DNA from: Bacillus sp. NEB1478
GTDB taxonomy: Bacteria > Bacillota > Bacilli > Bacillales > Fictibacillaceae
Reading direction: 5' to 3'
Assembly (NCBI RefSeq): GCF_031582965.1
Contig: NZ_CP134049.1
Coordinates: 1,550,001-1,614,000, forward strand
DNA length: 64,000 bases
In this document: positions 43,584 to 52,734 of the stretch, piece by piece
Position numbering within the stretch: the first letter of the stretch is position 1
Layout of the letters: each line of letters starts with the position of its first letter
Program-made: the position numbers and the translations under genes
Notes under the pieces: model-generated
Seen by the model: only the letters and a program-made list of their open reading frames with translations
Databases searched by the model: none
Told to the model about the DNA's origin: nothing

Positions 43584-44543
43584 ATGGGAAAATGGTTAGT
43601 TGGCGTAGACTTAGGTGGAACTACAATCAAGATCGCTTTTATTACAATGGATGGTCATATTGTAGAAAAATGGGAGATACCTACAAATATTGAGAATGAC
43701 GGAAAAAGCATCGTAAAAGATATTGCCGAATCCATAAAGAATCAATTAGAGCTGCTTTCAGAGACTAAAGAAAAGCTGGCAGCAATCGGAATGGGGGCAC
43801 CTGGATTTATTGACATGAAAACCGGCTTTATTTACCATGCAGTTAATATCGGGTGGAGAGATTACCCGCTAAAAGAAGAACTTGAAAAAGAAACAGGACT
43901 TACTGTCATTATTGATAATGATGCAAATATTGCTGCTATCGGTGAAATGTGGCGCGGTGCAGGTGATGGAGAAGGAAACCTGCTTATGGTAACTCTTGGA
44001 ACGGGTGTTGGCGGCGGTATCATCGTTAATGGACACATCATGCATGGAACAAATGGTATGGCAGGTGAAATTGGACACATTACTTCAATTCCCGAAGGCG
44101 GAGCATCCTGCAACTGTGGAAAAACAGGATGTATAGAGACCATCGCATCTGCAACAGGCATAGCAAGAATCGCGAAAGAAAAAGCACAAAGTGATAAGTC
44201 ATCTGCTCTTTACAAAATCTTGTCAGATACTGGCGAGCTTATAGCGAAAGATGTAGCAGAAGCTGCAGAAAATGGAGATAATGCAGCCATTGAAACATTG
44301 GATGAAGTTTCATTTCATCTGGGACTTGTGATTGCAAATCTCTCCAATAGTATAAATCCCGGGAAGATAGTAATCGGAGGTGGGGTTTCCAAAGCTGGAG
44401 ACATTTTAATGTCCAGACTTGAAAAACAGTTTAGACGTTTTGCTCTTCCAAGAGTTGCAGAAGGAGCAGAACTGAAAGTCGCAACCCTCGGGAATGATGC
44501 TGGTATTATTGGTGGAGCCTGGCTTGCAAAACATAATATTTAA
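43584..44543 (+). CDS. glcK: Glucokinase, ROK family
   Basis: A 319-residue cytosolic kinase phosphorylating glucose to glucose-6-phosphate. The ATP loop VGVDLGGTTIKIA, sugar-binding catalytic NDANIAAIGE, TLGTGVGGGII, GEIGH and the ROK zinc motif CNCGKTGCIE are all present. Length agrees with B. subtilis GlcK (321). SD AAAAAGGATG. Free glucose released by the GH15 enzyme 8 kb upstream would be a fitting substrate (inference). Confidence 0.95.
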   Translation: MGKWLVGVDLGGTTIKIAFITMDGHIVEKWEIPTNIENDGKSIVKDIAESIKNQLELLSETKEKLAAIGMGAPGFIDMKTGFIYHAVNIGWRDYPLKEELEKETGLTVIIDNDANIAAIGEMWRGAGDGEGNLLMVTLGTGVGGGIIVNGHIMHGTNGMAGEIGHITSIPEGGASCNCGKTGCIETIASATGIARIAKEKAQSDKSSALYKILSDTGELIAKDVAEAAENGDNAAIETLDEVSFHLGLVIANLSNSINPGKIVIGGGVSKAGDILMSRLEKQFRRFALPRVAEGAELKVATLGNDAGIIGGAWLAKHNI

Positions 44544-44560
44544 TAGCTTTTTATGTGGTA

Positions 44561-44600
44561 AAAAGAACTGCTTTTTCAGGCAGTTCTTTTGTTTTTTTTG
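44561..44600 (+). terminator. Terminator of glcK
   Basis: AAAAGAACTGC pairs with GCAGTTCTTTT and is followed by GTTTTTTTT. Confidence 0.9.
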
Positions 44601-44712
44601 AAACTTTTTTACGGGAAGTTCGTCTAATGGTTTATGAGTGCGAAAAGCAGGGTAATATTAATATAGTTTTTGTGAAAAATTTGTCAGAATCTTGAAATAG
44701 TGCTTTTAGGTA

Positions 44713-44741
44713 TTGAATTCTTGTTCAAAACCATTTATTAT
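44713..44741 (+). promoter_or_regulatory. Candidate promoter of the LTA-synthase-like gene
   Basis: TTGAAT (44713-44718), 17 bp, TATTAT (44736-44741). The remaining 44601-44865 gap shows a long AT-rich leader with no gene. Confidence 0.45.
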
Positions 44742-44865
44742 ACTCTTTATGTAATCCTTTGATTAAGTTTTTGTAAACATGCTTTTAACAATTAATGGTG
44801 ATGGTTGAGTATATGATGGGAAATAAAAACAAGAGTTCTTTTTGATTGAGGAGGTCAGAGAACAT

Positions 44866-46737
44866 ATGAAAGAAAAAATGAAACAAGCATTTGCTGAATA
44901 TAGATTTTTCTTTATAGCAATTGCATTACTTTGGATCAAAACATATATCGTTTATAAGACAGCATTTGATATGCCTATGGACAACAAAATGCAGGAATTT
45001 ATCCTGTTTATCAACCCTATTAGTTCAATTGTTCTTTTCTTGGGGGTAACACTTTACTTTAAAGGGAAAGCACATAGAAGAATGATTGTTGCTATTAGTG
45101 CGATCATGAGTTTTGTTATGTATGCGAACATGGTATTTTACCGGTTTTTCACAGACTTTATTACCATTCCGGTATTATTCCAAACAAGTAACATGGGTGA
45201 CTTAGGAAACAGTATATTTGAACTGATTCAGCCTACAGACATTCTTTTATTTGTAGATATTATTGTACTTGCTTATTTCATGAGACGTTATGACTACCGC
45301 CCTGCACGAGCTTCACGCAAGCAGGTCACACTCACTTTTATGGCTGCATTAGTATTATTTATCGTCAATGTAGGAATTGCTGAAACTGAGCGTCCTCAGC
45401 TTCTAACTCGTACATTTGACCGTGAGATGCTTATAAAGAACATTGGAACATATAACTACCATATTTATGATTCCATTCTTCAATCTAAAGCGAAAGCACA
45501 GCGTGCTTTTGCTGATGGCAGTGAAATTACTGACATTGAAAACTATACACGTGCAAATTATAAGGAACCGAATCCAGAGATGTTTGGTAAGGCGAAAGGC
45601 AAGAATGTATTCGTTATTTCTTTGGAGTCTACACAAAACTTTGTAATTAACGAATCAGTAAACGGTAAAGAGATTACACCATTTTTAAATGATCTTACTA
45701 AAAACAGTTACTATTTCCCTAACTTTTATCATCAGACTGGTCAAGGGAAAACATCTGATTCAGAGTTTTTAGTGGATAATTCGTTATTCCCGCTTCCAAG
45801 TGGAGCTGTATATTTCACACATTCACAAAATGAATACAATGCTGCGCCAGAATTGCTCAAAGATAAGGGTTACTATACATCCGTTATGCATGCAAATAAT
45901 AAGAGCTTCTGGAATCGTGATATTATGTATCATAATTTAGGTTATGATCGATACTATTCATTAAAAGATTTTAATGTAACTCCAGAAAATTCAGTCGGTT
46001 GGGGCTTAAAAGATAAAGAATTCTTTAAGCAGACCATCCCACACCTGAAGGAACAGCCAAAACCGTTCTACACAAGATTTATTACGTTAACAAACCATTT
46101 TCCTTTCACTTTAAATGAGGAAGATGAAACGATACCTGAATGGACTTCAAATGACGGAACGGTAAATAGATATTTTACAACTGTCAATTATGAAGACGCA
46201 GCTTTAAAGGAGTTCTTTGATGAAGTTAAAAAAGCTGGATTATATGAGGATTCCATCTTCGTGATTTACGGAGACCACTATGGTATCTCAGAGAATCACA
46301 ATGAAGCAATGAGTCAGTTCTTAGGAAAAGAAATTACACCATTTGAATCTACACAGCTGCAAAAAGTACCTTTCTTTATTCATATTCCTGGTGACAAAGG
46401 GAAAGTGATGGATACAGTCGGCGGACAAATTGATATCAAACCAACGATTCAACATTTGCTTGGAAATGAAACAAAAGGTGATATCGATTTAGGTACTGAT
46501 TTATTCTCCAAAGATCGTGAAGATTTTGCAGTTCTTCGAGATAATTCTTATATTACTAAGAGTAATGTTTTCACTGACGGTAAGTGCTACGACAAAGCGA
46601 CTGGTAAACCAGTTGATGGGAAAGCATGTAAGCCTGGTGCAGAACGCGCGAAGTCAGATCTAGATGTTTCTGACAGAATTGTGTACGGAGACCTATTAAG
46701 GTTTTACGATAAAGACAAAGCAAAACAAAATAAGTAA
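44866..46737 (+). CDS. yqgS: LTA synthase family protein (YqgS)
   Basis: A 623-residue polyglycerol-phosphate lipoteichoic acid synthase-type enzyme. Five N-terminal helices (residues ~15-190) are followed by an extracellular sulfatase-like domain with the catalytic threonine in QGKTSDSEF, metal ligands in ISLESTQNF, and YGDHYGIS. It transfers glycerol phosphate from phosphatidylglycerol. Place between glcK and the M14 peptidase equals B. subtilis yqgS, one of the LtaS paralogues, with a role in sporulation reported there. GAGGAGG lies 11 bases before the ATG. Confidence 0.92.
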   Translation: MKEKMKQAFAEYRFFFIAIALLWIKTYIVYKTAFDMPMDNKMQEFILFINPISSIVLFLGVTLYFKGKAHRRMIVAISAIMSFVMYANMVFYRFFTDFITIPVLFQTSNMGDLGNSIFELIQPTDILLFVDIIVLAYFMRRYDYRPARASRKQVTLTFMAALVLFIVNVGIAETERPQLLTRTFDREMLIKNIGTYNYHIYDSILQSKAKAQRAFADGSEITDIENYTRANYKEPNPEMFGKAKGKNVFVISLESTQNFVINESVNGKEITPFLNDLTKNSYYFPNFYHQTGQGKTSDSEFLVDNSLFPLPSGAVYFTHSQNEYNAAPELLKDKGYYTSVMHANNKSFWNRDIMYHNLGYDRYYSLKDFNVTPENSVGWGLKDKEFFKQTIPHLKEQPKPFYTRFITLTNHFPFTLNEEDETIPEWTSNDGTVNRYFTTVNYEDAALKEFFDEVKKAGLYEDSIFVIYGDHYGISENHNEAMSQFLGKEITPFESTQLQKVPFFIHIPGDKGKVMDTVGGQIDIKPTIQHLLGNETKGDIDLGTDLFSKDREDFAVLRDNSYITKSNVFTDGKCYDKATGKPVDGKACKPGAERAKSDLDVSDRIVYGDLLRFYDKDKAKQNK

Positions 46738-46741
46738 AATG

Positions 46742-46773
46742 AAAAGTGCTTAGCTTCGGCTAGGCACTTTTTT
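46742..46773 (+). terminator. Terminator of yqgS
   Basis: AAAGTGCTTAGC pairs with GCTAGGCACTTT around a TTCG tetraloop (one G-T pair), followed by TTT. Confidence 0.92.
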
Positions 46774-46832
46774 GCATATCTGCACTTCCTAAACATACAT
46801 CTTTAAGAGAACGTATTTTGGGAGGGTTCAGA

Positions 46833-48026
46833 TTGGAAATTACTATTCGTAACGGGGATTCACTTTGGTATTATTCTAGACTTTTGTCGATCCCTTTTAC
46901 TTTGCTTAAGGACTCTAATCCTAAATTATTGTCCCTTGAATTAGAACCTGGAAAAAAGGTTCGTATTCCGGGGATAACGATTCAAAGATACAAAATTAAG
47001 AAAGGAGATTCTTTTTTTGCAATTGCTGAAAAGAAGGGTATACCTGTCGATGCACTATATTTGTTCAATCAATCAGTGAATCCTAAAAAAATTTTTCCGA
47101 ACGACGAAATATTCATTCCAAAGTGTATGCCTTTTCCAATAATCAAGGCAAGACGTAAATACGATTTCAATGCTTTAAAGCAAGATATAGAATTGTTGAT
47201 GGATCATTATCCTTTTATAAAAAAACAAACCATAGGATTTTCGGTATTAGGAAAACCAATTGAAATGATATCCATAGGGAATGGGCAAAAAAAAGTACAT
47301 GTTAATGGATCGTTTCATGGTAATGAATGGATAACATCGGGTATACTTATGAATTTTATAAACGAGTATCTTCAAGCATTAACCTCAAATAGATTGCTCA
47401 ATGAGATAGAGCCACTGAGTCTATATAAAGATACTACATTGTTAGCTGTTCCTATGGTTGATCCGGATGGTGTTGATCTAGCCATAAACGGACCACCTGA
47501 AAATAAAGAATACCGAGAGCTGGTATTAAAAATTAATAATGGAAATCGTGATTTCTCAGATTGGAAAGCAAATATTCGAGGAGTGGATTTAAATAATCAG
47601 TTCCCTGCAAAATGGGAAATTGAACAAAAACGTAAACCTCATAAACCCGCATCAAGAGATTATCCAGGAGAGAAACCTCTTACTGAACCTGAGGCAATCG
47701 CCATGGCTGATGCAGCTGATAGATTTGAATTTGATCGGATAATTGCACTTCATACACAGGGCAAGGAAATTTATTGGGGATTCGAAGGTGATGAACCAAT
47801 GCCTGTATCTGCAGAAATTGTGGATGAATTTGAAAAAGCTAGCGGTTATAAAGCGATCCGTTATTTAGATAGTTATGCAGGATATAAAGACTGGTATATT
47901 CAAGAATATAAAAGACCGGGGTTTACAGTCGAACTTGGGATAGGTGTCAATCCTCTGCCACTCAGGCAGTTTGATCAAATATATAAGGATACACGAGGTC
48001 TCTTGCTTGCGGGGTTATATATGTAG
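46833..48026 (+). CDS. yqgT: M14 gamma-D-glutamyl-diaminopimelate peptidase with LysM domains (YqgT)
   Basis: A 397-residue peptidase that cuts peptidoglycan stem peptides. Residues ~1-100 hold two LysM-like modules (ITIRNGDSLWYYSRLLSIP and YKIKKGDSFFAIAEKKGIP). The M14 zinc carboxypeptidase domain follows, with zinc ligands in GSFHGNEW and ALHTQGKE and the catalytic glutamate in FTVELGIG. There is no signal peptide, as in the B. subtilis and L. sphaericus endopeptidase homologues acting in spore-related cell wall turnover. Start TTG 46833 behind GGGAGGG. Confidence 0.9.
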   Translation: MEITIRNGDSLWYYSRLLSIPFTLLKDSNPKLLSLELEPGKKVRIPGITIQRYKIKKGDSFFAIAEKKGIPVDALYLFNQSVNPKKIFPNDEIFIPKCMPFPIIKARRKYDFNALKQDIELLMDHYPFIKKQTIGFSVLGKPIEMISIGNGQKKVHVNGSFHGNEWITSGILMNFINEYLQALTSNRLLNEIEPLSLYKDTTLLAVPMVDPDGVDLAINGPPENKEYRELVLKINNGNRDFSDWKANIRGVDLNNQFPAKWEIEQKRKPHKPASRDYPGEKPLTEPEAIAMADAADRFEFDRIIALHTQGKEIYWGFEGDEPMPVSAEIVDEFEKASGYKAIRYLDSYAGYKDWYIQEYKRPGFTVELGIGVNPLPLRQFDQIYKDTRGLLLAGLYM

Positions 48027-48034
48027 AAGAAAAG

Positions 48035-48070
48035 AAAAAAGCCATCCGTTTTTAAGCCGGACGGCTTTTT
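48035..48070. terminator. Terminator between yqgT and yqgW
   Basis: AAAAAAGCCATCCG pairs with CGGACGGCTTTTT with one A-C mismatch. It is placed between convergent genes and can act on both strands. Confidence 0.85.
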
Positions 48071-48074
48071 AATT

Positions 48075-48260
48075 TTAGTGGCCAGTCGATCCACCGCTGC
48101 CGAGAAATACGTCTAATACTGTCATAACTGTAAACCAGCCAAAAACAGCAAATGTTAAGAACGCAAAGCCAGCAGCCATTAAGTTTTTAATTTTTAATGA
48201 ACGTAATAATCCGAATGCAGCTAATATAGCTACTAAACCAAATATAATGGCTAATCCCAT
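48075..48260 (-). CDS. yqgW: DUF2759 membrane protein (YqgW)
   Basis: A 61-residue protein with two hydrophobic helices (MGLAIIFGLVAILAAFGLL and FAFLTFAVFGWFTVMTVL) and a Gly/Ser-rich end, matching DUF2759. I chose ATG 48260 because AAGGGGG lies nine bases upstream. Located where B. subtilis has yqgW. Function unknown. Confidence 0.8.
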   Translation of the reverse strand: MGLAIIFGLVAILAAFGLLRSLKIKNLMAAGFAFLTFAVFGWFTVMTVLDVFLGSGGSTGH

Positions 48261-48370
48261 GAATAAGTGCCCCCTTGCTCTGGAGTATTCCAATCTTATG
48301 TATAACGCTTTCACTTAGGTAAACCCGAGTACTATTTTACTTGTTTTATCCAGATTTGTCGAGTGAACAT

Positions 48371-48778
48371 TTATGATATTAAAAAATCTATTTCAACCAA
48401 ATAAGAAGATGCCCACTTTTTAATCAATGGTTCATGGTGTCTTCCTAAAAGAAAAATCGTACTTTTTTCTTCATGAATTGCAATCAACTCTTCTTCAACT
48501 TGCAGTAAAAACATAGAAATCTGATGTTCATTCCCCCTTGTAATGGAGAAAGCGCAAATCATATCCAAATACAGATAACAATTTTGATTGTCCGAGAAAA
48601 ACCCGTAATCTTCAAAAAGGATTGTAGTCTTTTTAGGTTGAATAAGTAATAAGGGTATCGTTTCTACACTTTCTTGTAATGATAATGGCTCACTGACAAT
48701 GATTAAATCTTGTTCTTTATCAACAACTTCGATATATGAACAGTCTTCCCCTTTTTCATACCCATAATAAACAATCAT
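48371..48778 (-). CDS. Hypothetical protein, 135 residues
   Basis: A soluble alpha/beta protein starting MIVYYGYEKGEDCSY. GGAGG lies six bases before the ATG, which supports a real gene. It has alternating hydrophobic strands (TIPLLLIQPKKTTILFEDYGFF, CYLYLDMICAF) and no signal, membrane helix or motif that I recognise. It is divergent from yqgX, with a 70-bp gap holding both promoters. I do not know a B. subtilis counterpart at this site. Confidence 0.6.
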   Translation of the reverse strand: MIVYYGYEKGEDCSYIEVVDKEQDLIIVSEPLSLQESVETIPLLLIQPKKTTILFEDYGFFSDNQNCYLYLDMICAFSITRGNEHQISMFLLQVEEELIAIHEEKSTIFLLGRHHEPLIKKWASSYLVEIDFLIS

Positions 48779-48848
48779 GCATATCCTCCGTAATTTTAAT
48801 GATTTTAGTGTAAGATAGAAAGAAATAAGTTGCAATGGAGGAACGCTT

Positions 48849-49481
48849 ATGAAGTGGAAAAAAATAACTGTAGGGCCAGTCCAGGAAAATACATATATCA
48901 TTTATAATTCAAAAAACGAAGCGGTTATCATTGATCCGGGGAGTGAGGGAAAGCGAATTATTCAAAATATAGGTTCTCTTGGATTAAAGCCATTGGCAAT
49001 ACTCTTAACCCATGCGCATTTTGATCATATAGGAGCAGTTGATGAAGTGAGAGAACATTATAATCTACCACTTTATATTCATAAAAGAGAGGCAGATTGG
49101 TTAGGGAACACAAAAAAAAATGGTTCTTTGTATTTCGGCCAAAGAATTACAGCGAAACAGGCGAGCCATGTATTATCAGATAATGATAAGTTATTAAAAA
49201 TTGGTTCTTTTTCATTTGAAATTCTCATAACACCTGGTCATTCTCCCGGGAGTATTTCTTTTTACTTAAAAGGTGCTAACGCAGTTTTTTCCGGAGATGC
49301 ACTTTTTGCAGGCAGTATAGGCAGAACAGACTTACATGGAGGAAATCAGGAAGTATTGTTGCAAAGCATTCACGATAAGCTGCTTGTATTACCAGAGGAA
49401 ACGACAGTATTGTCCGGGCATGGGCCAGAAACAACTATTGGAATGGAAATGGATTCTAACCCTTTTTTAAGCGGGTTTTAA
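48849..49481 (+). CDS. yqgX: MBL-fold metallo-hydrolase (YqgX, glyoxalase II-like)
   Basis: A 210-residue cytosolic metallo-beta-lactamase fold hydrolase. The metal motif THAHFDHIG (HxHxDH), further ligands in TPGHSPGS, SGDALF and LSGHGPETT are present. Members act as hydroxyacylglutathione- or bacillithiol-linked thioester hydrolases or have unknown substrates. Matches B. subtilis yqgX in place. SD TGGAGG before ATG; stop is three bases before the next start. Confidence 0.9.
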   Translation: MKWKKITVGPVQENTYIIYNSKNEAVIIDPGSEGKRIIQNIGSLGLKPLAILLTHAHFDHIGAVDEVREHYNLPLYIHKREADWLGNTKKNGSLYFGQRITAKQASHVLSDNDKLLKIGSFSFEILITPGHSPGSISFYLKGANAVFSGDALFAGSIGRTDLHGGNQEVLLQSIHDKLLVLPEETTVLSGHGPETTIGMEMDSNPFLSGF

Positions 49482-49484
49482 ATC

Positions 49485-50570
49485 GTGTCACTCCAAACGA
49501 TTTTTAAAGAACGGTTAGATAAAAATATGTACTTAACGATGGAAAAATATATGGAGCTCGCACTTTATCATCCTGATTTTGGGTATTATATGAACCATCA
49601 AGAGAAAATCGGAAAAAAAGGAGATTTTTATACATCCAGTTCAGTTTCTGAAGTCTTTGGTGAAGTGTGGGCAAAAGTTTTTGTAAGAAGTATTAAAGCC
49701 CATAAATTAGATCCAATTGTTGTCGAATTTGGCGGAGGAAACGGGAATTTCGCGAAACAAGTGCTGCAGACATGGAAAAGAGAAGAGTATGGTGAGTCAT
49801 TATCTTATATCATTGTTGAGAAAAGTCCTTATCACCGTGAACTTTTAAAAGAGAAACTAAAGAAACTGCCCGTTACTATCATTAGCACATTGGATGATTT
49901 GATAAAGGAATTTCCATTATTCAAAGGAATTGTTTTTGCGAATGAAGTTTTAGATGCATTTCCGCTGCGAATATTTCAAAACAGAAGAGACAACTGGTTT
50001 GAGAAAACAGTATGGTTTAATCAAGCTGATAATCGTTTTAAATTTCAATATGTAAAGACGGAAACCAGTCTTTTTAAGCAATTAAATAGTATATTCAATT
50101 CCAGACCGATGCATTTTGACCTCGAAGTTTCTTTTCAAATGCTTGAGTGGCTAGAGGATGTGTATCGATGGGTGAAAGAAGATTCTTTATTGTTCTTTGT
50201 AGATTATGGATACATAAACGAACAATGGAGTATGGAAAGCTTAAAAGAAGGAAGTATAAGAGGTTACTTTCGTCATCAATTAGTAAATGACCCATTATCA
50301 AATACTGGTGAGATGGATATAACTTATCATGTCGATTGGGATCAAGTAATAAAAACAGCAAGTATGAATAATATTGAGACGATTGCGCTGCATTCACAAG
50401 GAGATTTCTTATTACAAGAAGGTTTGCTAAAATTTTTGACGAACTCTGTTCAAAGGGACCCTTTTTCTATGGAGCACAAGAGAAACAGGGCGATTCGTAC
50501 TTTTCTTCTTGATCATTCACTTGCTGGCGGTTTTCAAGTTCTCCAACAAAAAAAACGGTCCGTTAACTAG
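49485..50570 (+). CDS. Class I SAM-dependent methyltransferase, MidA/NDUFAF7-like
   Basis: A 361-residue cytosolic protein of the DUF185 family. MEKYMELALYHPDFGYYM and GKKGDFYTSSSVSEVFGEVWA mark the N-terminus, VVEFGGGNGNFAKQVL the SAM-binding glycine motif, and ANEVLDAFPLRIF and FFVDYGY later blocks. Mitochondrial homologues methylate an arginine of complex I; the bacterial target is unknown. GTG start without clear SD, placed three bases after yqgX, suggesting translational coupling. Confidence 0.85.
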   Translation: MSLQTIFKERLDKNMYLTMEKYMELALYHPDFGYYMNHQEKIGKKGDFYTSSSVSEVFGEVWAKVFVRSIKAHKLDPIVVEFGGGNGNFAKQVLQTWKREEYGESLSYIIVEKSPYHRELLKEKLKKLPVTIISTLDDLIKEFPLFKGIVFANEVLDAFPLRIFQNRRDNWFEKTVWFNQADNRFKFQYVKTETSLFKQLNSIFNSRPMHFDLEVSFQMLEWLEDVYRWVKEDSLLFFVDYGYINEQWSMESLKEGSIRGYFRHQLVNDPLSNTGEMDITYHVDWDQVIKTASMNNIETIALHSQGDFLLQEGLLKFLTNSVQRDPFSMEHKRNRAIRTFLLDHSLAGGFQVLQQKKRSVN

Positions 50571-50587
50571 CGGGTCCGTTTTTTTTG
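50551..50587. terminator. Terminator between the methyltransferase gene and yqgY
   Basis: AAAACGG pairs with CCGTTTT with an inner CCG/CGG pairing across an internal loop, followed by T residues. It overlaps the stop codon region. Confidence 0.8.
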
Positions 50588-50608
50588 TAACCGTTATTAA
50601 AATTGCTT

Positions 50609-50857
50609 TTAGTGGCCTCCGCCAGCACCAGGAGTCATCATAAATGTTGACCAGTATGTAAAACCTACAAAGAAAACTGTTAAATACGCACCAAAGATAT
50701 AAATATACATACGTTCAGATAAGTTCAAATAACCTAATGAAACGAACATAATGGTTTGTCCTAAGAACAATAACGCCATGTCTTGCAAATCTCCAAGATA
50801 AGCCATGACACCGATAATTCCTGTCCAAAAGCCCAACACTTTGTACATTCTTGACAT
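50609..50857 (-). CDS. yqgY: DUF2626 membrane protein (YqgY)
   Basis: An 82-residue protein with two or three hydrophobic helices and the start MSRMYKVLGFWTGIIGVMAYLGD, then a Gly-rich, His-ending tail (TPGAGGGH). I chose ATG 50857 because AAGGAGGG lies six bases upstream. Fits DUF2626 and the place of B. subtilis yqgY. Function unknown. Confidence 0.82.
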   Translation of the reverse strand: MSRMYKVLGFWTGIIGVMAYLGDLQDMALLFLGQTIMFVSLGYLNLSERMYIYIFGAYLTVFFVGFTYWSTFMMTPGAGGGH

Positions 50858-50983
50858 ATGTATCCCTCCTTTTTTAGCCAATACTTGTATCCTTTAGTAT
50901 TATATATGAGATTCCACTACGTTGTAAATGACTATTGTTTACTCACCATTACTCATTTGAAAAATATTACATTATGTTAGCAG

Positions 50984-51016
50984 AATTGAGTTTAGTATGA
51001 CTCAATTAAAGGTAAT
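50984..51016 (+). promoter_or_regulatory. Candidate SigB-type promoter with overlapping palindrome, mgsR
   Basis: GTTTAG (50990-50995), a 15-bp spacer, and GGTAAT (51011-51016), close to the SigB pattern GTTTAA-N13-15-GGGTAT. AATTGAGT/ACTCAATT (50984-50991 and 51000-51007) overlaps it. SigB control of mgsR is known in B. subtilis. Confidence 0.4.
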
Positions 51017-51041
51017 GTAAACTAAAAGGAGTGAAGTACGG

Positions 51042-51431
51042 ATGAATTCAATAACCTTTTACACATATCCTAGCTGCACATCTTGTCGGAAGGCTAAAAT
51101 GTGGCTTAAACAAAATAAAGTAACATTTGATGAGAGACACTTGTTTAAAGACACTCCATCGGTTGAAGAATTAAGAGAAATATTAAAATTAACGAAAGCC
51201 GGAACAGAAGAAATCTTAGCTAAAAGAAGCCAATCGTTTAAATCTTTAAAAGTAGATATTGATGAGCTATCAACGAACGAAATGCTTCAATTGTTGGTTG
51301 ATAACCCTAAATTGTTGAAACGCCCCATCGTTACAGATGGTACAAAATTAATTGCAGGGTATAGTCCTGGTGAGATGAAGAAGCTTTGCAGGAAAAAAGA
51401 AAAAGAACACATTTCAAGTCATGTGTCCTGA
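51042..51431 (+). CDS. mgsR: Spx/MgsR-family regulator
   Basis: A 129-residue ArsC/Spx-like protein. The thioredoxin-like fold carries the redox switch CTSC (Cys12 and Cys15) in FYTYPSCTSCRKAK, and the RPIVTDG block lies near residues 93-99. Such proteins bind RNA polymerase alpha and alter transcription during stress. Place after yqgY equals B. subtilis yqgZ (mgsR); a second Spx is the alternative. SD AAAAGGAG before the ATG. Confidence 0.88.
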   Translation: MNSITFYTYPSCTSCRKAKMWLKQNKVTFDERHLFKDTPSVEELREILKLTKAGTEEILAKRSQSFKSLKVDIDELSTNEMLQLLVDNPKLLKRPIVTDGTKLIAGYSPGEMKKLCRKKEKEHISSHVS

Positions 51432-51438
51432 TGCTTTG

Positions 51439-51467
51439 CACTCTTAAGTTTTTAAGAGTGTTTTTTT
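51439..51467 (+). terminator. Terminator of mgsR
   Basis: CACTCTTAA pairs with TTAAGAGTG, followed by TTTTTTT. Confidence 0.92.
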
Positions 51468-51468
51468 A

Positions 51469-51543
51469 TGGCTGGGCTAGCTGGATTCGAACCAGCGCAT
51501 GACGGAGTCAAAGTCCGTTGCCTTACCGCTTGGCTATAGCCCA
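51469..51543 (-). tRNA. tRNA-Gln (TTG)
   Basis: On the minus strand a 75-nt cloverleaf, acceptor TGGGCTA/TAGCCCA, anticodon TTG in CTTTGAC, T arm TGGTTCGAATCCA and encoded CCA. It is a single gene placed between mgsR and comGA. Confidence 0.97.
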
Positions 51544-51666
51544 ATGCAACAATAGTAGTATGAGCAGTGTCGAATTTTATATGCGCTGAAATTGAAAAAA
51601 GGTGCAGGATTTTTTTGAAAAGTGAAGTATTTCTTATTATACGCCAGGAAAGGAGGCTGATATCGA

Positions 51667-52734
51667 TTGCCAATAAAATTGTTGAGCCGTTCTATCTTAA
51701 CTGAAGCTGTTAAACAAAAAGCATCTGATATTCACTTTTTACCAATAAAAAAAGGGGGGATCGTTCAATTTCGGATCGACGAAAGACTACTCGAATTCAA
51801 GACACTTACTCAAGAGGAATACTTACGAGTTATCTCACATTTCAAATATTCAGCACGTATGGATATCGGAGAAATTAGAAAACCCCAAAGCGGCTCAATG
51901 GATACTATGGTAAACAACGAAAACGTACACCTTCGTTTTTCTTCAATACCTTCTGCGTTTAATGAATCTCTCGTAATAAGAATTCTCCCTCAGCAAGAAA
52001 CATTATCAATAGGTGAACTTTCACTTTTTCCTCAAACACTTCAGCTGCTTCTTTTACTCATTAGAAGATCCAGTGGACTTTTGCTGTTCTCAGGACCTAC
52101 TGGAGCTGGAAAAACTACTATTCTTTATACATTGCTCCAATTTCTTCAAAATCAATTCAAACGGCAAGTTGTCACATTGGAAGATCCCGTAGAACGTAAA
52201 GTTGATTCTTTCTTACAGATGGAAATCAACGAAAAGGCGGGTGTAACTTACAGAGAGGGGTTTAAGTCATTGCTTCGCCATGATCCGGATGTGATTATGA
52301 TTGGGGAAATACGTGATGAAGCAGCAGCCCGTTTAGTAATACGAGCATCTCTTACAGGACACTTAGTTCTATCTACAATGCATGCCACCGACTGTTTAGG
52401 ATGCATTGAACGGTTAAGAGAGTTTGGGATTCAAGAAACTGAACTCAAGCAAACACTAATGGGAGTCGTTTCCCAAAGACTTATATCAGTTCCATGTCCT
52501 TTTTGCGGTAATGAATGTAAAGATTTTTGTTTTAAACACAGGTCGTTCAGAAGAGCAGGGCTTTATGAAATATTAAGCGGGAACGACTTAGATAGCGCTA
52601 TCCATTCAAATACAGCTTATAACACAACTAGCCCATTGTATAAATCCCTTTCCTATTATTTTAATCATGCTTACGCTACCGGATACATTACAAAAGAAAG
52701 CTACGAGAAATGGATGGGAGCTGAGATTGAGTGA
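51667..52734 (+). CDS. comGA: Competence pseudopilus assembly ATPase
   Basis: A 355-residue traffic ATPase (PilB/GspE-like) on the inner face of the membrane that drives pseudopilus assembly for DNA uptake. An N-terminal domain (VKQKASDIHFLPIK) precedes Walker A GPTGAGKTT, the Asp box VVTLEDPVE, Walker B region DPDVIMIGEIRDEAAA and the His box LSTMHATD. The tetracysteine zinc motif is reduced to CPFCGNEC. TTG start behind AAAGGAGG. Stop overlaps comGB by four bases (GTGA). No clear pair of ComK AT-boxes was found upstream. Confidence 0.95.
   Translation: MPIKLLSRSILTEAVKQKASDIHFLPIKKGGIVQFRIDERLLEFKTLTQEEYLRVISHFKYSARMDIGEIRKPQSGSMDTMVNNENVHLRFSSIPSAFNESLVIRILPQQETLSIGELSLFPQTLQLLLLLIRRSSGLLLFSGPTGAGKTTILYTLLQFLQNQFKRQVVTLEDPVERKVDSFLQMEINEKAGVTYREGFKSLLRHDPDVIMIGEIRDEAAARLVIRASLTGHLVLSTMHATDCLGCIERLREFGIQETELKQTLMGVVSQRLISVPCPFCGNECKDFCFKHRSFRRAGLYEILSGNDLDSAIHSNTAYNTTSPLYKSLSYYFNHAYATGYITKESYEKWMGAEIE

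Noticed and set aside
51469..51543. Integration site at tRNA-Gln
   Set aside because: No integrase, no repeated tRNA 3' end and no foreign-looking block nearby.
51544..51660. ComK boxes before comGA
   Set aside because: A/T runs exist, but none gives the AAAA-N5-TTTT pair with proper spacing.
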